The notes: generated by a model not told the origin, from the letters alone. A stretch of DNA of 5,288 nucleotides from BOKV01 sp041742235 (GCA_041742235.1 JBGSJA010000286.1:1-5288), one strand, 5' to 3'; shown: positions 1 through 5,210, numbered from the stretch's first letter. Made by a program: numbers and translations.

Positions 1-848
1 CGCGCGGTCATGCCCGCCGGCTGCTTGCGAGCGGAAGCTGTCGCCTTTTTCGCGGCGGGGGTCTTGCGCGGCGATGTCCCCTTGGCGCTCTGGCGCAGCG
101 CCTCCATGAGGTCGATGACCTTCGCCTGCTCCTTGCGCTTCGGCATGTCGATCTTGCGCCCTTCGATCTTGGCGCGCACCAGCTCGGCAAGCGCCGCATC
201 GTGGCGGTCCTCGAAGCTTCTCGGGTCGAACCGGCCTTCCTTGGTCTCGATGATGTGCTCGGCCAGTTTCAGCATCTCGCCTTCAATCCGGATTTCGGAG
301 ATGTCGGAAAATGCTTCCTCGGCAGAGCGGATCTCGTGGTCGAAATGCAGGGTCGTGGCGATCATGCCGGTTTCGAAAGGACGGATGAGAACCGTACGCA
401 AACGCCGGAAAAGAACAGCTCGCGCCAGCGCCGCGACACCGGCCTCACGCATACCCTCGCGAATCAGCGCATAAGCTTCCAAGCCCTGCCTGCCGTCAGG
501 CGCCAGGAAATACGGTTTGTCGAAAAAGACGTCGTCGATCTCCGGCACGTTCACGAAGGCATCCACCGTAAGCGTCTTGTCGCTCTGCGGCACGGCCGAT
601 GCCACCTCTTCGGGTTCCAGCAGTACATATTCGCCGGGGCCTGTTTCGTAACCCTTGACCTGGTCCTCCTTGGGGACCGGCTTGCCGGTCTGGTTGTCGA
701 CATACTCCCGGTTCACCCGGTGTCCGGTCTCGCGGTTCACCGTGTTGAACGATATGCCGCCCGCCGAGGACGCGGCCGTATGAATCGCGACCGGGCAGGT
801 AAGCTCCGCGATCTTCAGGAAGCCCTTCCAATTTGCCCGGGGCGCCAT
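1..848 (-). CDS. ku: Bacterial Ku protein, DNA end-binding factor of non-homologous end joining (3' end cut off by window)
   Basis: Ku forms a ring-shaped homodimer that threads onto double-strand break ends and recruits LigD. The 282 visible residues match the bacterial Ku core from the N-terminus: MAPRANWKGFLKI, then GYETGPGEYVLLEPEE (about 66-81), LHFDHEIR (167-174) and the late core stretch FDPRSFEDRHDAALAELV (about 197-214). After VIDLMEAL (244-251) comes a Lys/Ala/Pro-rich basic tail (about 255-280), the DNA-binding extension seen in many proteobacterial Ku proteins. The frame has no internal stop and runs off the left edge without a stop codon, so only the extreme C-terminus is missing. 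The start is well supported: an AGGA (857-860, bottom strand) lies eight bases before the ATG. No LigD gene is visible. Rhizobia such as Sinorhizobium meliloti carry several Ku paralogues, so which copy this is cannot be told. Confidence 0.95.
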   Translation of the reverse strand, partial: MAPRANWKGFLKIAELTCPVAIHTAASSAGGISFNTVNRETGHRVNREYVDNQTGKPVPKEDQVKGYETGPGEYVLLEPEEVASAVPQSDKTLTVDAFVNVPEIDDVFFDKPYFLAPDGRQGLEAYALIREGMREAGVAALARAVLFRRLRTVLIRPFETGMIATTLHFDHEIRSAEEAFSDISEIRIEGEMLKLAEHIIETKEGRFDPRSFEDRHDAALAELVRAKIEGRKIDMPKRKEQAKVIDLMEALRQSAKGTSPRKTPAAKKATASARKQPAGMTA

Positions 849-856
849 GTTGCCGT

Positions 857-860
857 TCCT
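857..860 (-). promoter_or_regulatory. Ribosome binding site of the Ku gene
   Basis: AGGA on the bottom strand, eight bases before the ATG at 848. It supports that start codon. Confidence 0.6.
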
Positions 861-1015
861 GTTTGTCCAGGCCGACTCAACGCCGCCGCGGCAAGCCGGT
901 TCCGCTAACAGCACCGGTGAACGCCGCTGCAAGATTGGCAAAATCATTGTGACGGCAAATAAGTTATGAAATCATACTAAAATATGCTGTCACATGGAAA
1001 ATATCAGCTTTGATG

Positions 1016-1043
1016 TTGCAATAATTTTAGCATTAGATATTAA
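1016..1043 (+). promoter_or_regulatory. Candidate sigma70-type promoter of the exported-protein gene
   Basis: TTGCAA (1016-1021) and TATTAA (1038-1043) are separated by 16 bases, each matching four of six consensus positions. They lie about 90 bases before the preferred ATG at 1134. AT-rich DNA gives such matches easily, so this is only a candidate. Confidence 0.3.
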
Positions 1044-1121
1044 AAGAGAAAGACGCGGAATCCATTTTTGCAATCAAAAGGATGAATAGATGCTTGAGAT
1101 TGTATGAAAATGCTACAAAAT

Positions 1122-1126
1122 GAGGG
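1122..1126 (+). promoter_or_regulatory. Ribosome binding site that decides the start at 1134
   Basis: GAGGG lies seven bases before the ATG at 1134. The alternative in-frame ATG at 1104 has no comparable site, and starting there would put ten extra residues in front of the signal peptide. Confidence 0.6.
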
Positions 1127-1133
1127 CGAACCG

Positions 1134-1634
1134 ATGAAACTTGTTGAAAAAGGCCATTTGATTATTGTCGGAATTTTGGCAACGTTGTCGGCATCGCCTG
1201 CGCAAGAGGCCTTGGCGCAATCGCAATGCAGTTTCAACGTTTCAGTACCCGATGGCGCTGCGCCGGTTGCCCAATTGGTTTCTTCGAGCGGTACGGTTTG
1301 GATGTCGAATGTCGGAAGCGGCCCTGCTGCTGGAACCCTTTTCGATCTTGCCGATGCGCGATTTGCACTTGAACCAGGGGCATCGGCAACCATCCGGGTC
1401 ATGGAGCAGGACATCGTGCTGCAGCCGGAATCTTTTGTGAAACTGGTTCAGCAAGGCGGCAGCATCTGCGTTGAAATCAACGCCTATTCGGGTCTGCCGA
1501 ACATGCAGCCCCAGGTCGCGGCCACCCCGATAGTGCCTTCGATTACGCCGATCGCCATTCCAATCGTGATTGGTGCGGGCGCCGGAGCGGCATTGTTGCT
1601 TGGGGACGATGGCGACGGATCAAGCAGCAACTGA
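1134..1634 (+). CDS. Small exported protein with FecR-like beta-rich region and C-terminal hydrophobic segment, function unknown
   Basis: The 166-residue product begins with a Sec-type signal peptide: a short charged start (MKLVEKGH), a hydrophobic core (about 9-20) and a likely cleavage after ALA (residue 28). The mature part (about 45-100) has the pattern of FecR-like domains: SSGTVWMSN, then a Gly/Ala turn, then alternating hydrophobic strands (ATIRV, DIVLQPESFVKLV). Cys32 and Cys102 could form a disulfide. A Pro/Ile-rich linker leads to a hydrophobic helix (about 127-146) and a short DDGDGSSSN tail, so the protein may be membrane-anchored. Small exported proteins of this layout are common hypothetical proteins in alphaproteobacteria, but I cannot name a function. 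A role in surface polysaccharide export is inferred only from the neighbouring epimerase and phosphatase genes. An in-frame ATG at 1104 is a less likely start. Confidence 0.8.
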   Translation: MKLVEKGHLIIVGILATLSASPAQEALAQSQCSFNVSVPDGAAPVAQLVSSSGTVWMSNVGSGPAAGTLFDLADARFALEPGASATIRVMEQDIVLQPESFVKLVQQGGSICVEINAYSGLPNMQPQVAATPIVPSITPIAIPIVIGAGAGAALLLGDDGDGSSSN

Positions 1635-1664
1635 ACCGGCGGGCGATCTGCCACCGCGGTTCAG
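1631..1664. terminator. Imperfect inverted repeat spanning both stop codons of the convergent genes, possible shared terminator
   Basis: CTGAACC (1631-1637) pairs with GGTTCAG (1658-1664) and GCGG (1639-1642) pairs with CCGC (1654-1657). G1638 is bulged and the loop is eleven bases. The TGA of the exported-protein gene (1632-1634) and that of the epimerase gene (1663-1661) are paired with each other. No U-run follows on either strand, so intrinsic termination would be weak. Confidence 0.45.
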
Positions 1665-2635
1665 GCGTTGAAATACTGCCGGTACCACCCCACGAACCGG
1701 GTGAGGCCTTGGTCAATCGAGGTAGTCGGCTCGAATCCGTAGTCCTGCCGGATCGCTGTGATGTCGGCGTAAGTCGCCGGCACGTCGCCCGGCTGCATCG
1801 GCAGATAGTTGCGGACCGCCTTGCGGCCGATCACATTCTCCAAGACATCGACGAAATGGCCGAGCCGCTCAGGCCGGTTGTTTCCGATATTGTAGATGCG
1901 ATGCGGCACGCCGAACTGCGGCATCTGCTTGCCGGAAGCGATCCTGATCACGCCGTCGACAATGTCGTCGACATAGGTGAAATCGCGTTCCATGTCGCCA
2001 TTGTTGAAAAGCGGCAGGGGCTCGCCGGCGAGGATCTTTCGGGTAAAGGTCCAGTAAGCCATGTCCGGCCGGCCCCAGGGACCGTACACGGTAAAGAACC
2101 GCAGGCCCGTCAACGGAATCCCGTAAAGGTGCGCGTAGGTATGGCTCATCAGCTCGTCCGCGCATTTCGTCGCGGCGTAGAGCGACACCGGCCGGTCCAC
2201 GCGGTCTGTTTCGCGGAAAGGCGTATCCGTCCGCCCGCCATAGACCGAACTCGACGATGCATAGACCATGTGCTCGAGACCGCCCAGGTGCCGGGCGACT
2301 TCGAGCATGTTGAGATGCCCGGTCATGTTCGAATGAACATATTTGCGCGGGTGCTCAAGCGAGTAGCGAACCCCGGCCTGCGCCGCGAGGTGAATGATGC
2401 GCTTGACGCCGCGTCCGTCAATGCTGGCCGCCAGCCCCGCGTGATCGCCTATATCGGCTTTCGCGAAAGTGAAGGCCGGCATATTGCGCAGTTGCGCAAG
2501 GCGCGCCTCCTTGAGCGAAACGTCGTAGTAGTCGTCGAGATTGTCGAGGCCCAGGACTTTCTCGCCACGCTGAAGCAAAGCCATGGCGGTATGAAAGCCG
2601 ATGAACCCGGCCGCGCCGGTCACAAGATAGGTCAT
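1661..2635 (-). CDS. UDP-glucuronate 4-epimerase-like NAD-dependent sugar-nucleotide epimerase (extended SDR family)
   Basis: The 324-residue protein is a short-chain dehydrogenase/reductase epimerase. It probably interconverts UDP-glucuronate and UDP-galacturonate in the cytoplasm, supplying galacturonate for lipopolysaccharide or capsule. Visible motifs are the NAD-binding GAAGFIG (residues 7-13), Asp31 after the second strand, HLAAQAGVRYS (82-92), the SSSSVYG catalytic serine region (127-133), the YAATK catalytic Tyr/Lys (Y153, K157), and RFFTVYGPWGRPDM (169-182), which is typical of the CapI/LspL/GlaKP group. FTYVDD (219-224) and the C-terminal substrate domain are present. Length is slightly below the usual 330-340. 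The ATG is preceded in frame by consecutive stops (TAA TAG), so no earlier start is possible. No clear Shine-Dalgarno is seen. The gene is divergent from the PHP phosphatase gene. Another uronic acid or hexose epimerase of the same family is the main alternative. Confidence 0.9.
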   Translation of the reverse strand: MTYLVTGAAGFIGFHTAMALLQRGEKVLGLDNLDDYYDVSLKEARLAQLRNMPAFTFAKADIGDHAGLAASIDGRGVKRIIHLAAQAGVRYSLEHPRKYVHSNMTGHLNMLEVARHLGGLEHMVYASSSSVYGGRTDTPFRETDRVDRPVSLYAATKCADELMSHTYAHLYGIPLTGLRFFTVYGPWGRPDMAYWTFTRKILAGEPLPLFNNGDMERDFTYVDDIVDGVIRIASGKQMPQFGVPHRIYNIGNNRPERLGHFVDVLENVIGRKAVRNYLPMQPGDVPATYADITAIRQDYGFEPTTSIDQGLTRFVGWYRQYFNA

Positions 2636-2706
2636 GTACGGCTATTAGAACACGCGCTTGTCCCGTTCAAGCCGAAGCGCAAGTCAGCGCTGCGTCGCGC
2701 ATGCTT

Positions 2707-2722
2707 GAACCGGCGCCGGTTC
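2707..2722. promoter_or_regulatory. Perfect 16-bp palindrome in the divergent promoter region
   Basis: GAACCGGC (2707-2714) is followed directly by its reverse complement GCCGGTTC (2715-2722). GCAT (2699-2702) and ATGC (2725-2728) extend the symmetry after short mismatched gaps. It sits between the divergent epimerase and phosphatase genes, 37 bases before the likely phosphatase start. It could bind a dimeric regulator or fold as a leader hairpin. No clear -35/-10 pair was found nearby. Confidence 0.5.
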
Positions 2723-2759
2723 GGATGCATGGAACACCGCAGCAATCATGGAAGAGCGG

Positions 2760-3428
2760 ATGATAGACCTGCATAGCCACATCCTCCCCGGCATCGACGA
2801 CGGCGCCAAGTCGGTGGCGATGTCGCTTGAGATGGCTGAACTTGCGGTTGCCGACGGCATCACCCACATGGCTTGCACGCCGCACATCACGCCGGGAATT
2901 TACGACAACGATCCGGTCGCGATTGCCGCACGTGTGCGCGCTCTTCAGGCGATGCTGGACAAGTCCGGCATCGCTCTGCGACTGGTTGCGGGCGCCGACG
3001 TGCATGTCGTACCAGACCTTGCGGCGCGGCTTGCCGATGGCAGTCTGCCATGCCTGGAAGGTACGCGGTATTTCCTGTTCGAACCGCCGCATCATGTCGC
3101 TCCGCCCGGCCTGCTGCGGGTTGCCCGGGAAGCAATGGCGGCGGGTTTCATGCCCGTCCTGACCCATCCGGAACGCCTGACCTGGATAGAGAAGGCCTAC
3201 GGCTTGATCTGTGAACTGGATGAAGCGGGTGTGGCCGTGCAAGTGACCGCAGGCGCACTGACCGGCGACTTCGGAGAGCGTGTCCGAGGCTGGGCGTTCC
3301 GCCTGCTCGACGAAGGCAGGGTGGATATCGTCGCCAGCGATGCGCACGATACGAGACGGCGACCGCCGGTGATTTCGAAGGCAGTCGATGTCCATTTGCT
3401 GAGCGGACCGCGTTGCCAATATCTTTGA
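2760..3428 (+). CDS. CpsB/CapC/YwqE-type PHP-domain tyrosine phosphatase, C-terminus apparently altered by frameshift
   Basis: Members of this manganese-dependent family dephosphorylate bacterial tyrosine kinases (Wzc/CpsD type) that control capsule or exopolysaccharide assembly. Metal-binding motifs are all present: DLHSH (3-7), the signature ILPGIDDGAKS (8-18), ACTPH (38-42), GADVH (78-82), THPER (135-139) and SDAHD (193-197). The family usually begins MIDLHxH, so I choose the ATG at 2760. An ATG four codons earlier (2748) is possible but has a poorer ribosome binding site. At 222 residues the protein is short for a family of about 240-260. Up to RRPPVISKAVD it follows the family; the last twelve residues do not. 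An adjacent frame encodes LTENPL, like the conserved family end, which suggests a one-base deletion. The catalytic domain is intact, so activity may persist. No kinase gene is visible here. Confidence 0.9.
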   Translation: MIDLHSHILPGIDDGAKSVAMSLEMAELAVADGITHMACTPHITPGIYDNDPVAIAARVRALQAMLDKSGIALRLVAGADVHVVPDLAARLADGSLPCLEGTRYFLFEPPHHVAPPGLLRVAREAMAAGFMPVLTHPERLTWIEKAYGLICELDEAGVAVQVTAGALTGDFGERVRGWAFRLLDEGRVDIVASDAHDTRRRPPVISKAVDVHLLSGPRCQYL

Positions 3429-3543
3429 CCGAAAACCCTTTAGTGCAACCGCGCTGCTGCAGTCGCGCCGTGCTTTTTTAGTACCGCTGCCGCTGCCGCT
3501 TCAGGCTGCTGTTTCGGCAGTCCTCAAACCAGGATCAACCAGA

Positions 3544-3577
3544 AGTAGAAAATAGCTTTGTTCTGGCATTTCTGCGG
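3544..3577. repeat. Imperfect direct repeat, copy 1
   Basis: This 34-base unit begins AGTAGAAAAT and ends TGCGG. It matches copy 2 at 26 of 34 positions by hand alignment, with no gaps. Confidence 0.6.
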
Positions 3578-3612
3578 GGCAAGCCCTTGACTACGACGCC
3601 TGCTCAACCTTG

Positions 3613-3646
3613 AGTAGAAAATGGCTTCATTCTTGCAAAATTGCGG
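3613..3646. repeat. Imperfect direct repeat, copy 2
   Basis: The unit starts 69 bases after copy 1, with the same AGTAGAAAAT start and TGCGG end. It stops exactly beside the stop codon of the unknown gene at 3647, so it would lie in the 3' untranslated part of that transcript. Confidence 0.6.
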
Positions 3647-4201
3647 CTACGCCTCCTTTGTCTCGATCCATTGCCGCAGCGCCCTTTCCTGTCTTGCCTC
3701 GGCCTTTGACAGGTTTTGCCACAGCCGCTGTTCCCGCCGGCGGCGGAAGCCGGGCAACCATTTTCGCAGCTTATTGCCTTCCTTCAGCAGATGTTTGAGT
3801 TGGTGCTCCAGGACAGGGTGGGAACCATTGACGATAACGTCTTGGAAGATATCAGCAAATGCGGCGTCGACTGCCTCAATGTGTGGCTCGATGCCGCAAC
3901 TGACGTTGGGATCCAAGAGTATTTCATTTTGTAATTTGCGGGCGATATGGAGCTTGGCCTGCGCCGTCGCCAACTGCCGTGCGAACCGGTATTTGGGATG
4001 CGTCAGGGCTTCGTCGTCGTCAAGGCTTTCATCCTCGCAAATGATCCGCATCCACGCCACGATGTCTTCAGGATCGGTGCGCACAGACAGACCATGAACC
4101 GTCGCGTTCTTTGCCGAACGTGCCTTGCCTTTAGCCGTCTTGGGGCCGGTGCTTTTGGCGGCGTTTCGCCGGTTTGCCTGCCGCTGCTTTTCGGTGGTCA
4201 T
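3647..4201 (-). CDS. Conserved-type hypothetical protein with N-terminal NAAKSTGPKT...HGL motif
   Basis: The 184-residue cytoplasmic protein is of unknown function. Its N-terminus (about 10-38) carries RRNAAKSTGPKTAKGKARSA followed by KNATVHGL. This motif is shared by many uncharacterised bacterial proteins (a 'NAxKSTGPxTxxGKxxSxxNAxxHGL' type, from memory of the family). It is basic and might contact nucleic acid. The middle (about 44-95) is helical with an acidic patch (EDESLDDDE) and a helix rich in Ala, Arg and Leu. The C-terminus is strongly basic (GFRRRREQRLWQNL). There is no signal peptide or membrane segment. Its ATG overlaps the TGA of the upstream gene as ATGA, with a GAGG four bases before the start. 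This implies translational coupling and a joint function. I do not recognise an enzymatic motif. Confidence 0.8.
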   Translation of the reverse strand: MTTEKQRQANRRNAAKSTGPKTAKGKARSAKNATVHGLSVRTDPEDIVAWMRIICEDESLDDDEALTHPKYRFARQLATAQAKLHIARKLQNEILLDPNVSCGIEPHIEAVDAAFADIFQDVIVNGSHPVLEHQLKHLLKEGNKLRKWLPGFRRRREQRLWQNLSKAEARQERALRQWIETKEA

Positions 4202-4791
4202 GCCGCCTCGATCGTCTCGGCATCGCTTCGCAAAGATCGGCCGCGCTTCATGCGGTCAAGATCATCGCGCAGCCTTCGTCGTCGCTGTTCAAGTTCTGCT
4301 ATCCGGTCTTCGTGCCGTGCCAGTTGGTCAGCGGCATTGACGGCGGCGCGCCCCACAACCTCTCGGCGTTGATATCCGGCCTTCGCCAGGATTTCCTCTG
4401 CCTGCCGCCGAAGCTCAGGGTCAGATCCAACCAACGCTCCGGCGTTTAACCGCGCCGCTGCCTCTGTCTGTTCCCGATCGTCCCAGTCGTGCCCCACTCT
4501 CCTGTAATCGAGGTGTTCCGGTCCTAAGATCAGATCCGCCGCCTGGTCACGAATGGCGGCCATGAAGACGTCGTTGTAAAGACGGCGGTGCCGCCGCATG
4601 TCCCATTCAAGCAACACCAGATCGGCGACATGGATGGTCTCGTAGGGCGTCTGGGGATCGTGTTCCGTCATCAAGGCGTGCTTGAGGGCCTCATACTCCA
4701 TCGGGTCTTCTTCCGGCAGGAAGTCCGGTCGCGGTATCAGGTCCTGCCAGTTCGATGGCACTGTCTTTCGTCTGCGCAGCAACGGTTCCAT
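4198..4791 (-). CDS. Hypothetical protein with C-terminal coiled coil, first gene of a coupled pair
   Basis: The 197-residue soluble protein is of unknown function. An N-terminal basic patch (LLRRRK) is followed by a helical region (about 27-80: FLPEEDPMEYEALKHAL, then VADLVLLEWDMRRHRRLYND). That region resembles the second half of the same uncharacterised proteins whose N-terminal motif is found in the downstream gene. A long charged helix at about 148-184 (EDRIAELEQRRRRLRDDLDR) is a likely coiled coil for oligomerisation. The ATG at 4791 is chosen because AAGGAA lies nine bases upstream and a promoter with an expected start near 4857 precedes it. The longer version from a TTG at 4857 would be essentially leaderless. 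An ATG at 4833 is also possible. Its stop overlaps the start of the next gene (ATGA), so the two are probably made together. Confidence 0.75.
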   Translation of the reverse strand: MEPLLRRRKTVPSNWQDLIPRPDFLPEEDPMEYEALKHALMTEHDPQTPYETIHVADLVLLEWDMRRHRRLYNDVFMAAIRDQAADLILGPEHLDYRRVGHDWDDREQTEAAARLNAGALVGSDPELRRQAEEILAKAGYQRREVVGRAAVNAADQLARHEDRIAELEQRRRRLRDDLDRMKRGRSLRSDAETIEAA

Positions 4792-4800
4792 GGCAAGTCG

Positions 4801-4806
4801 TTCCTT
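4801..4806 (-). promoter_or_regulatory. Ribosome binding site that decides the start at 4791
   Basis: AAGGAA on the bottom strand lies nine bases before the ATG at 4791. The two bases just upstream belong to the 3' arm of the adjacent hairpin (4807-4823). Confidence 0.6.
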
Positions 4807-4823
4807 CCGAAGTATTCCTTCGG
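4807..4823 (-). promoter_or_regulatory. Leader hairpin abutting the ribosome binding site
   Basis: CCGAAG (4807-4812) and CTTCGG (4818-4823) form a perfect six-pair stem with a five-base loop. In the bottom-strand transcript it ends directly at the AAGGAA of the first unknown gene, so it could hinder or position ribosome binding. Confidence 0.45.
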
Positions 4824-4843
4824 ATGAACCCATATATGGTGGA

Positions 4844-4874
4844 AACACTACACGCAAATACTAAATATAGTGTT
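4844..4874. promoter_or_regulatory. Inverted repeat AACACTA-N17-TAGTGTT over the -10 and start site, candidate operator
   Basis: Perfect seven-base arms lie at 4844-4850 and 4868-4874, about two helical turns apart centre to centre (24 bases). One arm touches the -10 element and the other lies just after the expected transcription start, the usual place for a repressor. The regulator is not known. Confidence 0.45.
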
Positions 4875-4891
4875 AACGCCCGATTTACCAA
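4864..4891 (-). promoter_or_regulatory. Sigma70-type promoter of the unknown gene pair
   Basis: On the bottom strand, TTGGTA (4891-4886, four of six to consensus) and TATATT (4869-4864, five of six) are separated by 16 bases. Transcription would start near 4857, giving a leader of about 66 bases before the ATG at 4791. The surrounding DNA is AT-rich compared with the genes. Confidence 0.55.
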
Positions 4892-5005
4892 ATTTACAGC
4901 GGACTTATTTGCCTGCCGAAGTCGAGGGGGGTGCCATTTTTACACCAACCTCCCGCTTGCGATTTCAATGCAAGATCGAGGCCCTTTACCGATGCAGTCC
5001 ATTGA

Positions 5006-5046
5006 TTGCCGCCACGCCGGGGGGTGCGGTTAAGGCGTGGCGGCAA
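5006..5046. repeat. Perfect 13-bp inverted repeat with 15-base loop
   Basis: TTGCCGCCACGCC (5006-5018) is mirrored by GGCGTGGCGGCAA (5034-5046). The GC-rich stem would be very stable in RNA on either strand. No T-run follows on either side, so it is not a standard intrinsic terminator. It could be a REP-like palindrome or part of a structured RNA. Confidence 0.7.
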
Positions 5047-5133
5047 CGTCAGGACATTCAGGGATGATCCCCACCGATGATTTAATGGACGTTGGTGACA
5101 GTTGTGCAACGCAACGTTGTGGGTTGCTTACCT

Positions 5134-5152
5134 CATCGTTCAGGCGACGATG
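5134..5152 (+). other. Small hairpin followed by T-rich tract
   Basis: CATCGT (5134-5139) and ACGATG (5147-5152) enclose a seven-base loop and are followed by TCATATTTTTG. It could be a weak terminator of an upstream rightward transcript or a leader/operator element of the gene at 5218. Confidence 0.3.
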
Positions 5153-5205
5153 TCATATTTTTGTTATTCGTTTGGGCCTTACGTAGCTGGAAGAAAGCAA
5201 ACGCC

Positions 5206-5210
5206 GGAGG
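5206..5210 (+). promoter_or_regulatory. Ribosome binding site of the partial gene at 5218
   Basis: GGAGG lies seven bases before the ATG. This strong, well-placed site shows that the short reading frame at the window edge is a real gene. Confidence 0.8.

Larger units (their letters stand above)
849..1133. other. AT-rich divergent intergenic region between Ku and the exported-protein gene
   Basis: This 285-base region holds the promoters of both flanking genes. The part from about 940 to 1110 is visibly AT-rich against GC-rich neighbours. An imperfect inverted repeat, GTGACGGC (949-956) and GCTGTCAC (986-993), matches at seven of eight positions around a 29-base spacer and could be an operator. 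I see no RNA gene or additional convincing reading frame in it. Confidence 0.5.
3429..3646. other. Non-coding stretch between the phosphatase gene and the unknown gene pair
   Basis: The two flanking genes converge here. The first 50 bases include the probable displaced end of the phosphatase frame (to 3481) and a six-T run (3474-3479) preceded by only a weak GCGC stem. Two direct repeats fill the rest. No further gene is seen. Confidence 0.5.

Noticed and set aside
201..908. Long rightward open frame opposite the Ku gene
   Set aside because: It lies antisense to a clear, full Ku coding frame and its translation resembles no protein family; GC-rich DNA gives such frames by chance.
1104..1133. 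ATG at 1104 as start of the exported protein
   Set aside because: It lacks a good ribosome binding site and would add ten polar residues before the signal peptide.
1709..2776. A 355-residue rightward open frame opposite the epimerase gene
   Set aside because: It is longer than the epimerase frame but is its complement; the epimerase has every expected SDR motif and this one has none.
2667..3419. A 250-residue leftward open frame opposite the phosphatase gene
   Set aside because: It is antisense to the PHP-domain frame, with no recognisable domain.
3451..3479. Intrinsic terminator after the phosphatase gene
   Set aside because: The T-run is good, but the preceding stem is only four pairs with a ten-base loop, too weak to call.
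4792..4857. TTG start at 4857 extending the first gene of the unknown pair by 22 residues
   Set aside because: The predicted transcription start is at about the same base, and a good Shine-Dalgarno precedes the ATG at 4791.
4860..4875. NrdR-box-like reading of the ATATAGTGT sequence
   Set aside because: Only one half of the ACACWATATWGTGT consensus fits; the wider-spaced inverted repeat is the better explanation.
4755..5109. Short open frames on both strands between the unknown pair and the right-hand gene
   Set aside because: They overlap one another, the promoter and the inverted repeats, and have no convincing start signal or family resemblance.
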